Below, in pieces: positions 27,335-36,118 of a stretch of DNA of 64,000 nt. The notes under the pieces are model-generated. The model saw only the letters and a list, made by a program, of their open reading frames with translations. It did not search any database and had not been told where the DNA came from. Every line of letters starts with the position of its first letter. Within the stretch, counting starts at the first letter, position 1. The position numbers and the translations under genes were made by a program. Source of the stretch: Puniceicoccus vermicola (GTDB lineage: Bacteria; Verrucomicrobiota; Verrucomicrobiia; Opitutales; Puniceicoccaceae). Location of the stretch: positions 7,501 to 71,500 of the forward strand of contig NZ_JACHVA010000081.1 of NCBI RefSeq assembly GCF_014230055.1, given 5' to 3'.

Positions 27335-28900
27335 TTAGGTTTTCGGGGTTCCCAGAGCCTGGGTAACCCGGTCGAGGTAAATGGCGAGAATGACAACGGC
27401 AAGGCCGCCTTCAAACCCGAGCCCCAGCTTCATCTGGGTGATGCCGCTCAAAACGACTTCACCCAATCCGCCGGCTCCAATCATCCCGGCGATGACGACC
27501 ATCGACAGGGAAAGCATGATGGTCTGGTTCACACCGGCGAGAATCGTCGGCATAGCGATGGGCAGCTGGGCCTTAAAGAGAAGCTGTTTTCCAGTCGAGC
27601 CAAACGCTTGCGCAGCTTCGACGACTTCCTCCGGCACTTGGCGAATTCCCAAGCTGGTCAGGCGAACAGCCGGAGGCATTGCAAACACCAGCGTCGCAAT
27701 CGAGCCCGGGACTTTTCCGAGACCGAAAAAGATGACCGCGGGGATCAAGTAGACGAAGGCTGGCATCGTCTGCATAAAGTCCAAAACCGGGCGAATAATC
27801 TTCGCCGCAATCTTCGAACGCGCGCCCATTATTCCAGCCGGAACTCCAATCAATAGTGCGAAGAAAGTCGCACAGAGGACAAGCGCGAGTGACTCGATCG
27901 TCGGAATCCAGAGGTTCATCGATATGATCAGGAAGCACCCGACAATCGTGAAGACCGTCATTCCTCCGCCAGCGATCAAGAAAGCAATCATCGCCATCAA
28001 GACGGTCGTCGCGACCGGGGCGAACCATTGGAGACGATCTGGATTCAAAAGAGCCATGGATTTGTCGACGGCCTTCGCCTCATCCGCAATCTGATCCTTA
28101 CCCTGTTCGGCATAATAAGCCTGGGTCACGGTGAGCAATTCGCGAATCTCCGAATAGGAGCGATGGTTGATAAACCCATTGAGCAGACCGCCCTCTCCGT
28201 CTTCGACGACTTCTTGAAGATCATCGATCAGACGCTCTGACTCCTCAATCAGAGTCAAACTCTCGTAGCGTTCACGCTCATTTTCCAGAGCACTCAAATT
28301 GGATTCCGAAATCTCCACGAGGTGTTCCGCTAACGCTTCCGAAGTCTCATCCAAAGCATCGAACACCTCATCGTATTCCGCGGACCTCGCTCGGCGGATA
28401 TCCCGGAGGCCATCACCTGCCGCATCCCGAACCTGATACTCGGCGGAATCACGATCGTCGTTCTCGGGCACCGCGTCCCGGATGTTTTCCAAAACGGTTT
28501 CCGCTCCGGAAAAGTCCTCGGGGGCAGACTCTTCGAGCGACCCTAGCATGGTATTAAATTCCTTTTCCATCGATGCCGCTAATTCGGGAGTTACCTCCGA
28601 AGAGAGTGTTCTCAAACGCCAGAATTCCGCGCCTCCGAAAACCAGAGCCAACGCCAGGAACATGGGGAGAAAAGCTTTCCCACCCCAGAGACGACGTCCC
28701 AGAAAACCAGCCACAATGGCCAGCAGGATCCCAAAAAGGATGGATGGATAGAGTCCCTCCGTTTCAAGAAGGAGTGTGCTTTCGACCACCTGAATCGGAA
28801 AGTCGAGGACGGTGCTGATTCCGTCGAAAAACGCCGAAAACGACGATTTCAGCCAACGGACCATCAGCTCAAAATATTCACCTATAGGTATGTTAATCAT
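27335..28900 (-). CDS. proW: Betaine ABC transporter permease (ProW-like) with a large acidic helical insertion
   Basis: 521 residues, well over the ~280-350 normal for ProW/OpuAB. The C-terminal ~230 residues form the usual permease, with VLDFMQTMPAFVYLIPAVIF and EAAQAFGSTGKQLLFKAQLP (the EAA loop contacting the ATPase). Before it are two membrane segments (about 52-68 and 76-94), then about 190 residues (98-290) of acidic, helix-favouring sequence (for example DALDETSEALAEHLVEISES). The insertion returns to the membrane at LQWFAPVATTVLMAM. Ten bases separate it from the ATPase gene. Whether the insertion lies in the periplasm or the cytoplasm cannot be decided by eye. Confidence 0.9.
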   Translation of the reverse strand: MINIPIGEYFELMVRWLKSSFSAFFDGISTVLDFPIQVVESTLLLETEGLYPSILFGILLAIVAGFLGRRLWGGKAFLPMFLALALVFGGAEFWRLRTLSSEVTPELAASMEKEFNTMLGSLEESAPEDFSGAETVLENIRDAVPENDDRDSAEYQVRDAAGDGLRDIRRARSAEYDEVFDALDETSEALAEHLVEISESNLSALENERERYESLTLIEESERLIDDLQEVVEDGEGGLLNGFINHRSYSEIRELLTVTQAYYAEQGKDQIADEAKAVDKSMALLNPDRLQWFAPVATTVLMAMIAFLIAGGGMTVFTIVGCFLIISMNLWIPTIESLALVLCATFFALLIGVPAGIMGARSKIAAKIIRPVLDFMQTMPAFVYLIPAVIFFGLGKVPGSIATLVFAMPPAVRLTSLGIRQVPEEVVEAAQAFGSTGKQLLFKAQLPIAMPTILAGVNQTIMLSLSMVVIAGMIGAGGLGEVVLSGITQMKLGLGFEGGLAVVILAIYLDRVTQALGTPKT

Positions 28901-28909
28901 GACGATAAA

Positions 28910-30112
28910 TTATCCGGCAATACCGGAGAGAATAGCTGGGCGGGTTACGATACCGCGGAAGGCACCTTTTTCATCAACGACGGCTAGTGGCACAATATTC
29001 TTGGCCGACTCCTCGAGAAGATCCGCAATGGGGACATCGGGAGACGTCGTATAGTATTCAGTATGAATGACCGACTCGATTGTGCGGCGTTCGTCTTCCT
29101 TCTCTGGCGTTTTCTTCGCCAGTTCCGCAACCTCTTCCAATCGAATTAGCCCACGAAACTTCCGGTCGGGATCCAGCACATACAACGTAGACGCGCCGAG
29201 CTTCCTCATTTGCCGCAACGCTTGGTGAGGTCCATTCGATACATAAGCAACGTCGGTCTTGCGCATGATCGAACCCGCGGTAATGACCTTACTACGGTCT
29301 ACGTTCTCAACAAAATCGCGCACATAGTCATTTGCCGGTTTGCTGAGAATTTCTTCCGGGGTTCCGACTTGGACGACTTCCCCGTCCTTCATAATCGCAA
29401 TCCGGTCACCCAACTTGAGAGCTTCGTCCAAATCGTGGGTGATGAATAAAATCGTTCGATGATCCTTTGCCTGCAACTCGAGCAACTCGTCTTGGAGTTG
29501 CACCCGAATCAACGGGTCGAGCGCCGAAAAGGCTTCATCCATAAGCAGGATCTCCGGGTCATTGGCGAGAGCCCGAGCCAAACCGACTCGCTGTTGCATG
29601 CCGCCGCTCAGTGCCTGCGTCATGCTTTCTTCGTAGCCAGCTAGACCGACTGTCTCGATCGCCTTTTGCGCTTTCTTGTAGCGCTCTTCTTTTCGGATTC
29701 CCTGAATCTCCAGGCCAAAAGCGACATTATCGATCACCGTTCGGTGTGGAAGCAGGCCAAAACGCTGGAAGACCATGCTCATCTTCTTCCGGCGGATCTC
29801 CCGCAATTCTTCCCGTGAGGCCGAAAGCACGTCGCGGCCATCGACGAGCACCTGCCCTGCGGTTGCACCGATAAGCCGATTCACGCAACGAATGACCGTC
29901 GACTTACCGCTTCCGGAAAGTCCCATAATCACAAAGATCTCACGCTTTCGCACCGAAAAGGATGCGTTGTTAATTCCAACGGTGCATCCGGTCTTCTCAA
30001 GAATCTCGGCCTTCGACAACCCTTTCTCAACGAGAGGCATGGCCCGCTCTTTCGGATTGTTACCGAAGATTTTGTAGAGGTTCTTTACCTCAACGATATT
30101 CGCTTCGCTCAT
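28910..30112 (-). CDS. proV: Glycine betaine ABC transporter ATP-binding protein with CBS domains
   Basis: 400 residues, the E. coli ProV length. The N-terminal VEVKNLYKIFGNNPKERAM extension typical of ProV/OpuAA is followed by Walker A GLSGSGKST, signature ALSGGMQQRVGLARAL, Walker B ILLMDEAFSALDP and the ITHDLDEA switch. Two CBS motifs occupy about 275-398 (AYVSNGPHQALRQMRKLGAS and TTSPDVPIADLLEESAKNIV); in OpuA these sense ionic strength. The gene follows the porin, with a stable hairpin between them, and shares the terminator after the binding protein gene. Confidence 0.95.
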   Translation of the reverse strand: MSEANIVEVKNLYKIFGNNPKERAMPLVEKGLSKAEILEKTGCTVGINNASFSVRKREIFVIMGLSGSGKSTVIRCVNRLIGATAGQVLVDGRDVLSASREELREIRRKKMSMVFQRFGLLPHRTVIDNVAFGLEIQGIRKEERYKKAQKAIETVGLAGYEESMTQALSGGMQQRVGLARALANDPEILLMDEAFSALDPLIRVQLQDELLELQAKDHRTILFITHDLDEALKLGDRIAIMKDGEVVQVGTPEEILSKPANDYVRDFVENVDRSKVITAGSIMRKTDVAYVSNGPHQALRQMRKLGASTLYVLDPDRKFRGLIRLEEVAELAKKTPEKEDERRTIESVIHTEYYTTSPDVPIADLLEESAKNIVPLAVVDEKGAFRGIVTRPAILSGIAG

Positions 30113-30130
30113 AATAATTCAATGGGTGAA

Positions 30131-30162
30131 GAAACCGGCGGAGGATCGACTCCGCCGGTTTC
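30131..30162 (-). promoter_or_regulatory. Stable hairpin between porin and betaine ATPase genes
   Basis: Perfect 12-bp inverted repeat GAAACCGGCGGA / TCCGCCGGTTTC with an 8-base loop. No T-run follows on the minus strand, so it more likely sets relative mRNA stability or partial read-through between the porin and the ABC genes than full termination. Confidence 0.6.
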
Positions 30163-30191
30163 CGTGTTAAAAATGCCGTCGAAACGACCGA

Positions 30192-31562
30192 TCAGAAGTA
30201 ATAACCGAAGTTAATGTTGAATCGGCCTTCCCAGGTCGCATCCAAATTCGCACCGAAGTTATTGTATGGATCGCCTCCGACAAAGGAGTTACCGTTCGAA
30301 TACGCGTATTCAGTATAGATATACCAACCGTTGTGCGCCCATGCGGCTCCAATCGTGAACAAATCACTGTCCTTGAAGCTGGCGCCATCAGCGGTCTCAC
30401 CGTTCTTCATAATCGAGCTGTACTCAATATAAGGAATCACATAGTCGAGCCAGAGGATATCCGGAGTCTCCTTGTAGTAACTCAAGGAAACGGCAGGAAT
30501 CCAACCTTCGGTCGCGATATCCGCGTAGAAGTCATAAAAACCACGATTGATCAGATCAGAACCATCAATGTCGTAGTTGTAATAGGTGAGCTGCAGTGCG
30601 AGCTTCCAGTTATGGATTTGGTTCACCGCGTGGACCGCAGTTGCGTAAGCGGTGCCATCTTCGCCTTCGTCTGCATCCCCTTTATTGATCAGCTGACCGA
30701 TCTGAAAAGAAGCCCCGAGGTCCGTTGTAATGCCTTCGTCCCATTCAATAGGCTGAATAATGCGGGCATTGACCTGATTGCGCTCTTCATATCCAACACC
30801 TTCGTCATTTCTGACCATGTCGGAGTCGTAGCGAGCAGCGTGATCGGTATAACCCAATCCATTCGGCTGAGCGGAATAGTAGTAAGCCAGAGCGAGTTCG
30901 GTGTCCCCTAGGTTGAACAGGTACTTGATCCCCAGGTCCATATCATCGGCAAGACCGACGTAGTAAGACTGGTCAAAGAACCAACTTTGGGAAACGCCAT
31001 AGGGTCCGGCGCCGAAAGGAACCCGATTCAGACCCACCTGAACCTGACTATCATCCTCGAAATTGTATCCGAGCCATGCGGTATGGAAGAAATTATAACC
31101 GTTATACCAGCGATACTCTGCTTTACCGACGATGTTCCCGTAAAGGAGGTCTGCGTTAATGCGAAAAGTATCGAGCTCGAAGTTTCCTCCGTCACTTCCC
31201 CGTGAAGGTCCTCCGGTATCAACATAGTCACCATAGATATAGTTCGCACGGATCGCTCCGCCGAAAGTAATGGGTCCGATCTTCGGCGATGCCTCGATCC
31301 GATCAAGCTCCTGCTGCATCGTTTCCGCCTGGGAGGCTTCCTGTTCGGCCTGCTGATCCTCCTTCTGGCTCTCCGCCAAGGCTTTCTTGGCTTCTTCAAG
31401 CTGGCGATTGAGATCGCGAACCTTTTCTTGTAATTGTTCCACGGATTCCTCCGGCTCTGGCCTTGACTGTGCCTGTGAGCTGGAGACAAGGCCCGCGAGC
31501 AGGAGACCGGTTACAGCGGTCCTCCCCCAGTGATTCATCCTTATCAGTTTATTTCGTTTCAT
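30192..31562 (-). CDS. Outer-membrane porin-like beta-barrel with N-terminal coiled coil
   Basis: 456 residues (ATG 31538, eight codons later, is an alternative start). A signal peptide ends near SSSQAQ. A charged coiled coil follows (about 38-90, VEQLQEKVRDLNRQLEEAKK type heptads). The remainder alternates short amphipathic strands rich in Tyr, Trp and Asn (FGGAIRANYIYGDY, KAEYRWYNGYNFFHTAW) and ends in GRFNINFGYYF. A terminal Phe is the outer-membrane barrel signal. The layout resembles DcaP-like porins. It leads the betaine transporter operon, so it probably supplies the outer-membrane path for osmolytes or their precursors, although that specificity is inferred from position only. Confidence 0.8.
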   Translation of the reverse strand: MKRNKLIRMNHWGRTAVTGLLLAGLVSSSQAQSRPEPEESVEQLQEKVRDLNRQLEEAKKALAESQKEDQQAEQEASQAETMQQELDRIEASPKIGPITFGGAIRANYIYGDYVDTGGPSRGSDGGNFELDTFRINADLLYGNIVGKAEYRWYNGYNFFHTAWLGYNFEDDSQVQVGLNRVPFGAGPYGVSQSWFFDQSYYVGLADDMDLGIKYLFNLGDTELALAYYYSAQPNGLGYTDHAARYDSDMVRNDEGVGYEERNQVNARIIQPIEWDEGITTDLGASFQIGQLINKGDADEGEDGTAYATAVHAVNQIHNWKLALQLTYYNYDIDGSDLINRGFYDFYADIATEGWIPAVSLSYYKETPDILWLDYVIPYIEYSSIMKNGETADGASFKDSDLFTIGAAWAHNGWYIYTEYAYSNGNSFVGGDPYNNFGANLDATWEGRFNINFGYYF

Positions 31563-32115
31563 GTTTCGTTTTCGTGTTGAGGTTTGTACTCGAAAAAGTC
31601 TTTGCCATTCGGAGATGGTGCAGCTCCGCCGAAACGGAATTCATGGACAACACCTGCTAATAGGGGTAAAAACCAATCTCGCTCCGACGGATGAACAAGG
31701 CCCCAAAAGCGGAAAAGCCCCAGCGATTGCTGAGGCATTTTATAAGTGGTTCTACCAAACCTACTGCCGAACCCTTCAAATAGGACGTCGGCCGCTTTCT
31801 TCGCTCGGGAAGTGTCTCCGAGCCAGTCTTTTATAATAAATCCGATTTTTAATTAGAGTTTTGATACCGTCTACTCACCAGACGATCTTCGAACCCGAAT
31901 TGCGCTGACTAAACCGCCATTCCACAAGCGATGCAAGGGAAACCCTCCCCTTTCTCCCTATTCGTTTCGACATTGAAAAATTTTGCTTTCGCCCTCAAAA
32001 GAAAATCAGAGCAACCGCTCTCCTCTCCCACTTTACATTCAACCGCTCACAGAACATCAGACTAGCCGGCTCCGTCCCGGACCGACCAACGACCGTTAAT
32101 TGACATCTTCCATTC
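31563..32115. other. 553-base divergent intergenic region with two hairpins
   Basis: No coding frame is convincing. It must hold the promoters of the leftward porin operon and the rightward DinB-like operon. Two hairpins are seen: 31717-31736 (listed separately) and GCTCGG/CCGAGC at 31803-31808 and 31818-31823, the latter followed on the plus strand by CAGTCTTTTATAAT. The 31860-32100 part is unremarkable. Confidence 0.5.
31700..31736 (-). terminator. Terminator-like hairpin inside the porin upstream region
   Basis: On the minus strand GCCTCAGC-AATC-GCTGGGGC (one mismatch in eight pairs, 31717-31736) is followed by TTTTCCGCTTTT. No gene on that strand precedes it in this gap, so it is either a leader attenuator for the porin operon or the end of a small RNA. 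Confidence 0.4.
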
Positions 32116-32676
32116 ATGATGACCCACCTACTCAATGCTTCGGCGACTAAGGCAAATCTGGCTCTCCTCAATCAGGCGGTCGACTTTCTCAACGGCATGC
32201 CGGAAGAACTCTACGGAGCGACGGAGGCCCCAGTATTCCCGTCCTCAATCGGTGCCCATTTGCGACATATCCTCGACCACTATGATAGTCTCCTCGACGG
32301 CCTCGAGTCCGGGAAGGTCGATTACCACTCCCGCGACCGCGACGCAGAAACCGAGAAACGTCCAGACCGCGCCCTTCAACGAATCGAAACCATCCGCACT
32401 CGTCTTACCGGTGAGAATGATCGTCCAAATGACTTCAAATCTGACCTATCCCTTCGCATCTCCGCTGACGATCCGGAAGCCGAAATTCCTACAACGGCCG
32501 AGAGGGAACTCTTTTTCGGACTCAGCCATACGGTTCACCATTATGCTCTCATCGCGATGATCGCCCGCCACAACGGATACGGGGTCCCCGATGACTTTGG
32601 CGTCGCTCCTTCGACTTTGGCTCACCGCAAGAGCCTTTCTAGCCAACAGTCCCAGCAGAGCCAGGCCAGCCAGTAA
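32116..32676 (+). CDS. DinB/YfiT-like four-helix metal-binding protein
   Basis: 186 residues (ATG 32119 one codon later is equally good). DinB-superfamily features are the first-helix histidine pair in SIGAHLRHILDHYDSLLDGL (about 49-67) and the late LSHTVHHYALIAMIARHNGY (about 136-155), giving the three-His metal site. The C-terminus is a low-complexity SSQQSQQSQASQ tail. Relatives include bacillithiol or mycothiol transferases and DNA-damage-inducible proteins; which chemistry applies is unknown. The TAA stop shares its last base with the next gene's ATG, so it is cotranslated with the NRDE-family protein and the large fusion protein. Confidence 0.75.
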   Translation: MMTHLLNASATKANLALLNQAVDFLNGMPEELYGATEAPVFPSSIGAHLRHILDHYDSLLDGLESGKVDYHSRDRDAETEKRPDRALQRIETIRTRLTGENDRPNDFKSDLSLRISADDPEAEIPTTAERELFFGLSHTVHHYALIAMIARHNGYGVPDDFGVAPSTLAHRKSLSSQQSQQSQASQ

Positions 32677-33425
32677 TGTGTACGGCAACTTGGATGGAGG
32701 GTGACCGTTTTCGGTGCTTCCTATTTAATCGGGATGAGCGCCGGACCCGCCCGGTCGAAGTGCCCCCGCGAATACACGAACCGATTCACCTCCCGCGATT
32801 CCTCGCTCCAACCGACCCACAAAGCCAAGGAAGCTGGATCGCCGTGAATGAGTACGGTTTGACCGCCGCGATTCTAAACCATTACGACGCCAGCACCCAA
32901 ATGGGAAAGCCAAAGCATCCGGAAACCATTAGCCGCGGCACCCTTCCCATTACCGCGGTCGCCCACAAACGCGCGGAGCAATCGATCTCCGAAATCGCCG
33001 GGCGAGTGCAAGAATCCCATTTCGAGCCATTTCATCTCGTCCTCTACTCGGCCGACGGCGATGGTGAGCTCCTGACCTGGAACGGCTCAACCCTGACCAA
33101 CTCCAACATCACCGAGGTAAAACTTCCCCTGACGACCTCCTCGTGGAAGAGCAATGAGGTCACAGAATTTCGACGAGACCTTTATCAGAAGCAGGTCGGG
33201 ATCCGCCCCAAACTTCATGAGCTCCTGGAGTTCCACGGGACATCCACCCCCGATCAACCCGCCTATGGTCCGGCAATGGTCCGAGACGATGCCCATACCC
33301 GCTCTCTCACCATCGTTCGCCTCGGAGGCGGGGAGATTTCGATGCGGCACCAATTTTTTGATCCGGAGAACAGTACGTTTCTCAACCCCACGGAGGTCCG
33401 GACCCCGCGCAAACTCTTTTCATGA
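32676..33425 (+). CDS. NRDE/TANGO2-family protein
   Basis: 249 residues. The family name motif appears as FLFNRDERRTRP (about 15-26), followed by GSWIAVNEYGLTAAILNHYD, the usual strand pair after it. The protein begins Met-Cys; in this Ntn-hydrolase-like family the second-position Cys is conserved and could act as an N-terminal nucleophile once Met is removed. Eukaryotic TANGO2 is linked to lipid and heme handling, while bacterial members are uncharacterised. The gene overlaps its upstream neighbour by one base and its downstream neighbour by four (ATGA), so all three are one transcriptional and translational unit. Confidence 0.82.
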   Translation: MCTATWMEGDRFRCFLFNRDERRTRPVEVPPRIHEPIHLPRFLAPTDPQSQGSWIAVNEYGLTAAILNHYDASTQMGKPKHPETISRGTLPITAVAHKRAEQSISEIAGRVQESHFEPFHLVLYSADGDGELLTWNGSTLTNSNITEVKLPLTTSSWKSNEVTEFRRDLYQKQVGIRPKLHELLEFHGTSTPDQPAYGPAMVRDDAHTRSLTIVRLGGGEISMRHQFFDPENSTFLNPTEVRTPRKLFS

Positions 33426-36037
33426 ACGCACGGCGCAAGAAGTGGTTCCTCTGGATTCTGGCTCTCTATTTGGTCCTCTTGGGTGCATCCCATCTCAAGA
33501 GAGCGGTCTTCCCGACGAAACCGGTCCTGGATCGAGAGCAAAAAACCTTTGTCGCCCAGGGCTATGGCGAGGACGAGGGGAACTCGATCCGCATCGCCTA
33601 TCTCGATGAAGGCCCCAAGGATGGGATCCCGGTCCTCCTCATTCACGGGAGCCCGGTCGCAACGGATGCTCTCCTGCCGCTTCTTGACGAGCTCCCCGAA
33701 GATCTCCGCCTCATCGCCCCGGACCTCCCTGGGCACGGCAACTCCACCTATGAGGTAGAGGATGGGTCCTTTCGCGCCGACGCGGACTACCTTCACCAGC
33801 TCATTGAATCCCTCGGCATTCCTTCGGTCCAGGTCGTTGCCTACAGCCGGGGCGGAGGTCCGGCCCTCCAGATGATCCAACAGCATCCCGATGAGGTGAG
33901 CAGTCTCATTCTCGTGTCGTCCATCGGAGTTCAAGAGCAAGAGCTCCTGGGAAACTATACCCTCAACCACGCTCTACACTCTCTGCAGCTCGGCTTCTTC
34001 GTCCTCGTCGAAGAGCTAGTTCCCCATTTCGGCTACCTCGACAACGCGATCCTCAACAGCGACTACGCCCGCAGTTTTTCGGATGCAGACCAGCGCCCAC
34101 TCCGCAAAATCCTCTCCCAGGTCGAAGTTCCGACTCTGATCATTCATGGAAAGGAAGATGCTCTCGTCCCCGTCTCGGCAGCCCGGGAGCATCACCGCAT
34201 CGTCCCCCAGAGCGAACTGGTGGAGATGAAGGGTGGTCACATACTGATCATGAGAAAAGCGGCCGACGTCGCTCGGCGGATCGACGGTTTCGTCCATGAA
34301 TCGGCAGCAGGTGTCGCCCGGGCAAAGGCGGACGCCTCGCCAACCCGCCTGCTGCAAGCTGCCGAAAAGAAAGCTTCGAGTCCGGGCGCTCCCGCCTCCG
34401 GTCGAGGATTGATGTTTCTCGCCGTCATTCTCTTTTTTGCCACCTTCGCCAGCGAAGATCTTACCTGCGTGATCGCTGGAATCCTCGCAGCAGCCGGAAC
34501 CTTGTCCTTTACGGTGGCCACGCTCGCTTGCTTCCTCGGCATCCTGGTCGGCGATCTCGCGATTTTCTTCGGCGGTCGATTCTTCGGGACACAAGCGGTC
34601 CGTTATCCGCCGTTCCGCTGGGTTCTCACCGAGGAGCGTCTCGACACCGCTCAAGAATGGTTTATCCGCCGCGGCGCAGTCGTAATCCTCTCCTCCCGCT
34701 TTATCCCCGGCAGCCGACTCGCGGTCTATTTTGCGGCAGGAATGGCCCGAACCCAGGTATCCAAATTCCTCCTCTACTTCCTGATCGCCGCGATTATCTG
34801 GACCCCCTTGCTCGTGGGACTCGCGATGCTCATCGGGAACCCCCTGCTTCAGATTTTCGCCAGATTCGAGCACTGGGCCCTCCCCGCCCTCATCGTGCTG
34901 ATCGCCTTCATCCTCTTCGTGACCAAGGTAATCGTACCGCTCCTCACCGCCCGCGGACGTCGCATCTCCTACGGCTCCTGGAAACGAAAGGTCCGCTGGG
35001 AGTTTTGGCCTCGTTGGATTTTTTACCCTCCCGTGGTTCTTTGGGTTCTCTGGCTCGGGATCCGGCACCGCAAACCCTCCCTCTTTACCGGAGCCAATCC
35101 GGGAATCGCAGGAGGTGGGATCGCCTTCGAGTCCAAACGTGAGATCTACTCCCTCCTGGAATCGGGAAAGGGCCAGATCGCCCGGACTCTCTCTCTCCCC
35201 CCTCAAGGCTCCGTTCAAGAGTGGCTCCCACAGATCCGCAGTTTTCAGGATCAGCTACCGTCCCCGTTTCCCTTGGTCTGCAAACCGGATTTCGGCGAAC
35301 GGGGCGATGGGGTCTCGATTGTTCACAACGAGTCTGATCTGATCCGCGCCCTTGAGGAGATTGACCGGGATCCGATCGTCCAAGAATTTATCCCCGGCCT
35401 GGAATACGGGATTTTCTTCGAAAAGAAGCCCAGCGAATCCAAGGGACGCGTCACATCAATCACCCGCAAGATTCATACAACCGTGACCGGAGATGGGATC
35501 AAAACGCTTGATGAACTGATTCTCGCAGACGATCGCGCCGTCTGCTGCTATTCTTACTTCCGCGACAAGCATCGTGCGCACCTGCTCTCGATTCCTCCCA
35601 AAGGAGAAGAATACGAACTGGCGACCCTCGGATCCCATTGCCGTGGCAGCCTCTTCCTCGACGGATCGTCACTACTCACTCCCGAGCTCACTGAGGCGGT
35701 TAACCAGATCTTCGACGGGGTGGAAGGCCTCTGCTTCGGTCGTCTGGACGTCAAGTGCCCATCCGATGAAGACCTTCAAAGAGGACAGCACCTGACCGTC
35801 CTCGAATTTAATGGGATCACCTCAGAACCCACCCACATCTACGACCCGAAGCACTCCCTCATGTACGCCTACAGCGTAGTCTTCGCCCAATGGGCTCGGG
35901 CCTTCGAGATCGCTGCAGAGAACCGAAAGGCGGGACACGAACCTTGGTCCGCCGGAAAAACTCTTCACCTCATGGTCAACGCGATGAGAGGTCGGCCAGT
36001 TAAAACCAAAGAGAAGACCCAAACCCCTGCCTCGTAA
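33422..36037 (+). CDS. Three-domain fusion: alpha/beta hydrolase, DedA/SNARE-associated membrane domain, ATP-grasp domain
   Basis: 871 residues. A membrane anchor (about 7-23) leads into an alpha/beta hydrolase: oxyanion strand VLLIHGSPVATD, nucleophile elbow VVAYSRGGGPA with Ser142, acid Asp246 in IIHGKEDALVP, and His273 in MKGGHILIM. A DedA-type domain with several membrane helices spans about 330-505 and includes FFGGRFFG and SSRFIPGSRLAVYFAAGM, the RFxPG signature. A C-terminal ATP-grasp domain spans about 550-840, with FPLVCKPDFGERGDGVSIV (nucleotide lysine and loop), IVQEFIPGLEYGIFF and LTVLEFNGITSEPTHIYDP (metal-binding Glu/Asn). DedA proteins flip or scramble lipids; ATP-grasp enzymes ligate carboxylates to amines. 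The union suggests membrane-lipid or lipid-linked-substrate modification. I know of no characterised protein with this architecture. Confidence 0.85.
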   Translation: MNARRKKWFLWILALYLVLLGASHLKRAVFPTKPVLDREQKTFVAQGYGEDEGNSIRIAYLDEGPKDGIPVLLIHGSPVATDALLPLLDELPEDLRLIAPDLPGHGNSTYEVEDGSFRADADYLHQLIESLGIPSVQVVAYSRGGGPALQMIQQHPDEVSSLILVSSIGVQEQELLGNYTLNHALHSLQLGFFVLVEELVPHFGYLDNAILNSDYARSFSDADQRPLRKILSQVEVPTLIIHGKEDALVPVSAAREHHRIVPQSELVEMKGGHILIMRKAADVARRIDGFVHESAAGVARAKADASPTRLLQAAEKKASSPGAPASGRGLMFLAVILFFATFASEDLTCVIAGILAAAGTLSFTVATLACFLGILVGDLAIFFGGRFFGTQAVRYPPFRWVLTEERLDTAQEWFIRRGAVVILSSRFIPGSRLAVYFAAGMARTQVSKFLLYFLIAAIIWTPLLVGLAMLIGNPLLQIFARFEHWALPALIVLIAFILFVTKVIVPLLTARGRRISYGSWKRKVRWEFWPRWIFYPPVVLWVLWLGIRHRKPSLFTGANPGIAGGGIAFESKREIYSLLESGKGQIARTLSLPPQGSVQEWLPQIRSFQDQLPSPFPLVCKPDFGERGDGVSIVHNESDLIRALEEIDRDPIVQEFIPGLEYGIFFEKKPSESKGRVTSITRKIHTTVTGDGIKTLDELILADDRAVCCYSYFRDKHRAHLLSIPPKGEEYELATLGSHCRGSLFLDGSSLLTPELTEAVNQIFDGVEGLCFGRLDVKCPSDEDLQRGQHLTVLEFNGITSEPTHIYDPKHSLMYAYSVVFAQWARAFEIAAENRKAGHEPWSAGKTLHLMVNAMRGRPVKTKEKTQTPAS

Positions 36038-36118
36038 ACGATTACAAAATCCGTAAAAAACCAAACTCTTACTGAAAAAGTTCGCCTTCCGAGCAACCCC
36101 GACCCAACATTTTTCACA

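Noticed and set aside
34016-35218. 400-codon minus-strand open frame opposite the fusion gene
   Set aside because: Antisense to clear hydrolase and DedA motifs; composition typical of a shadow frame.
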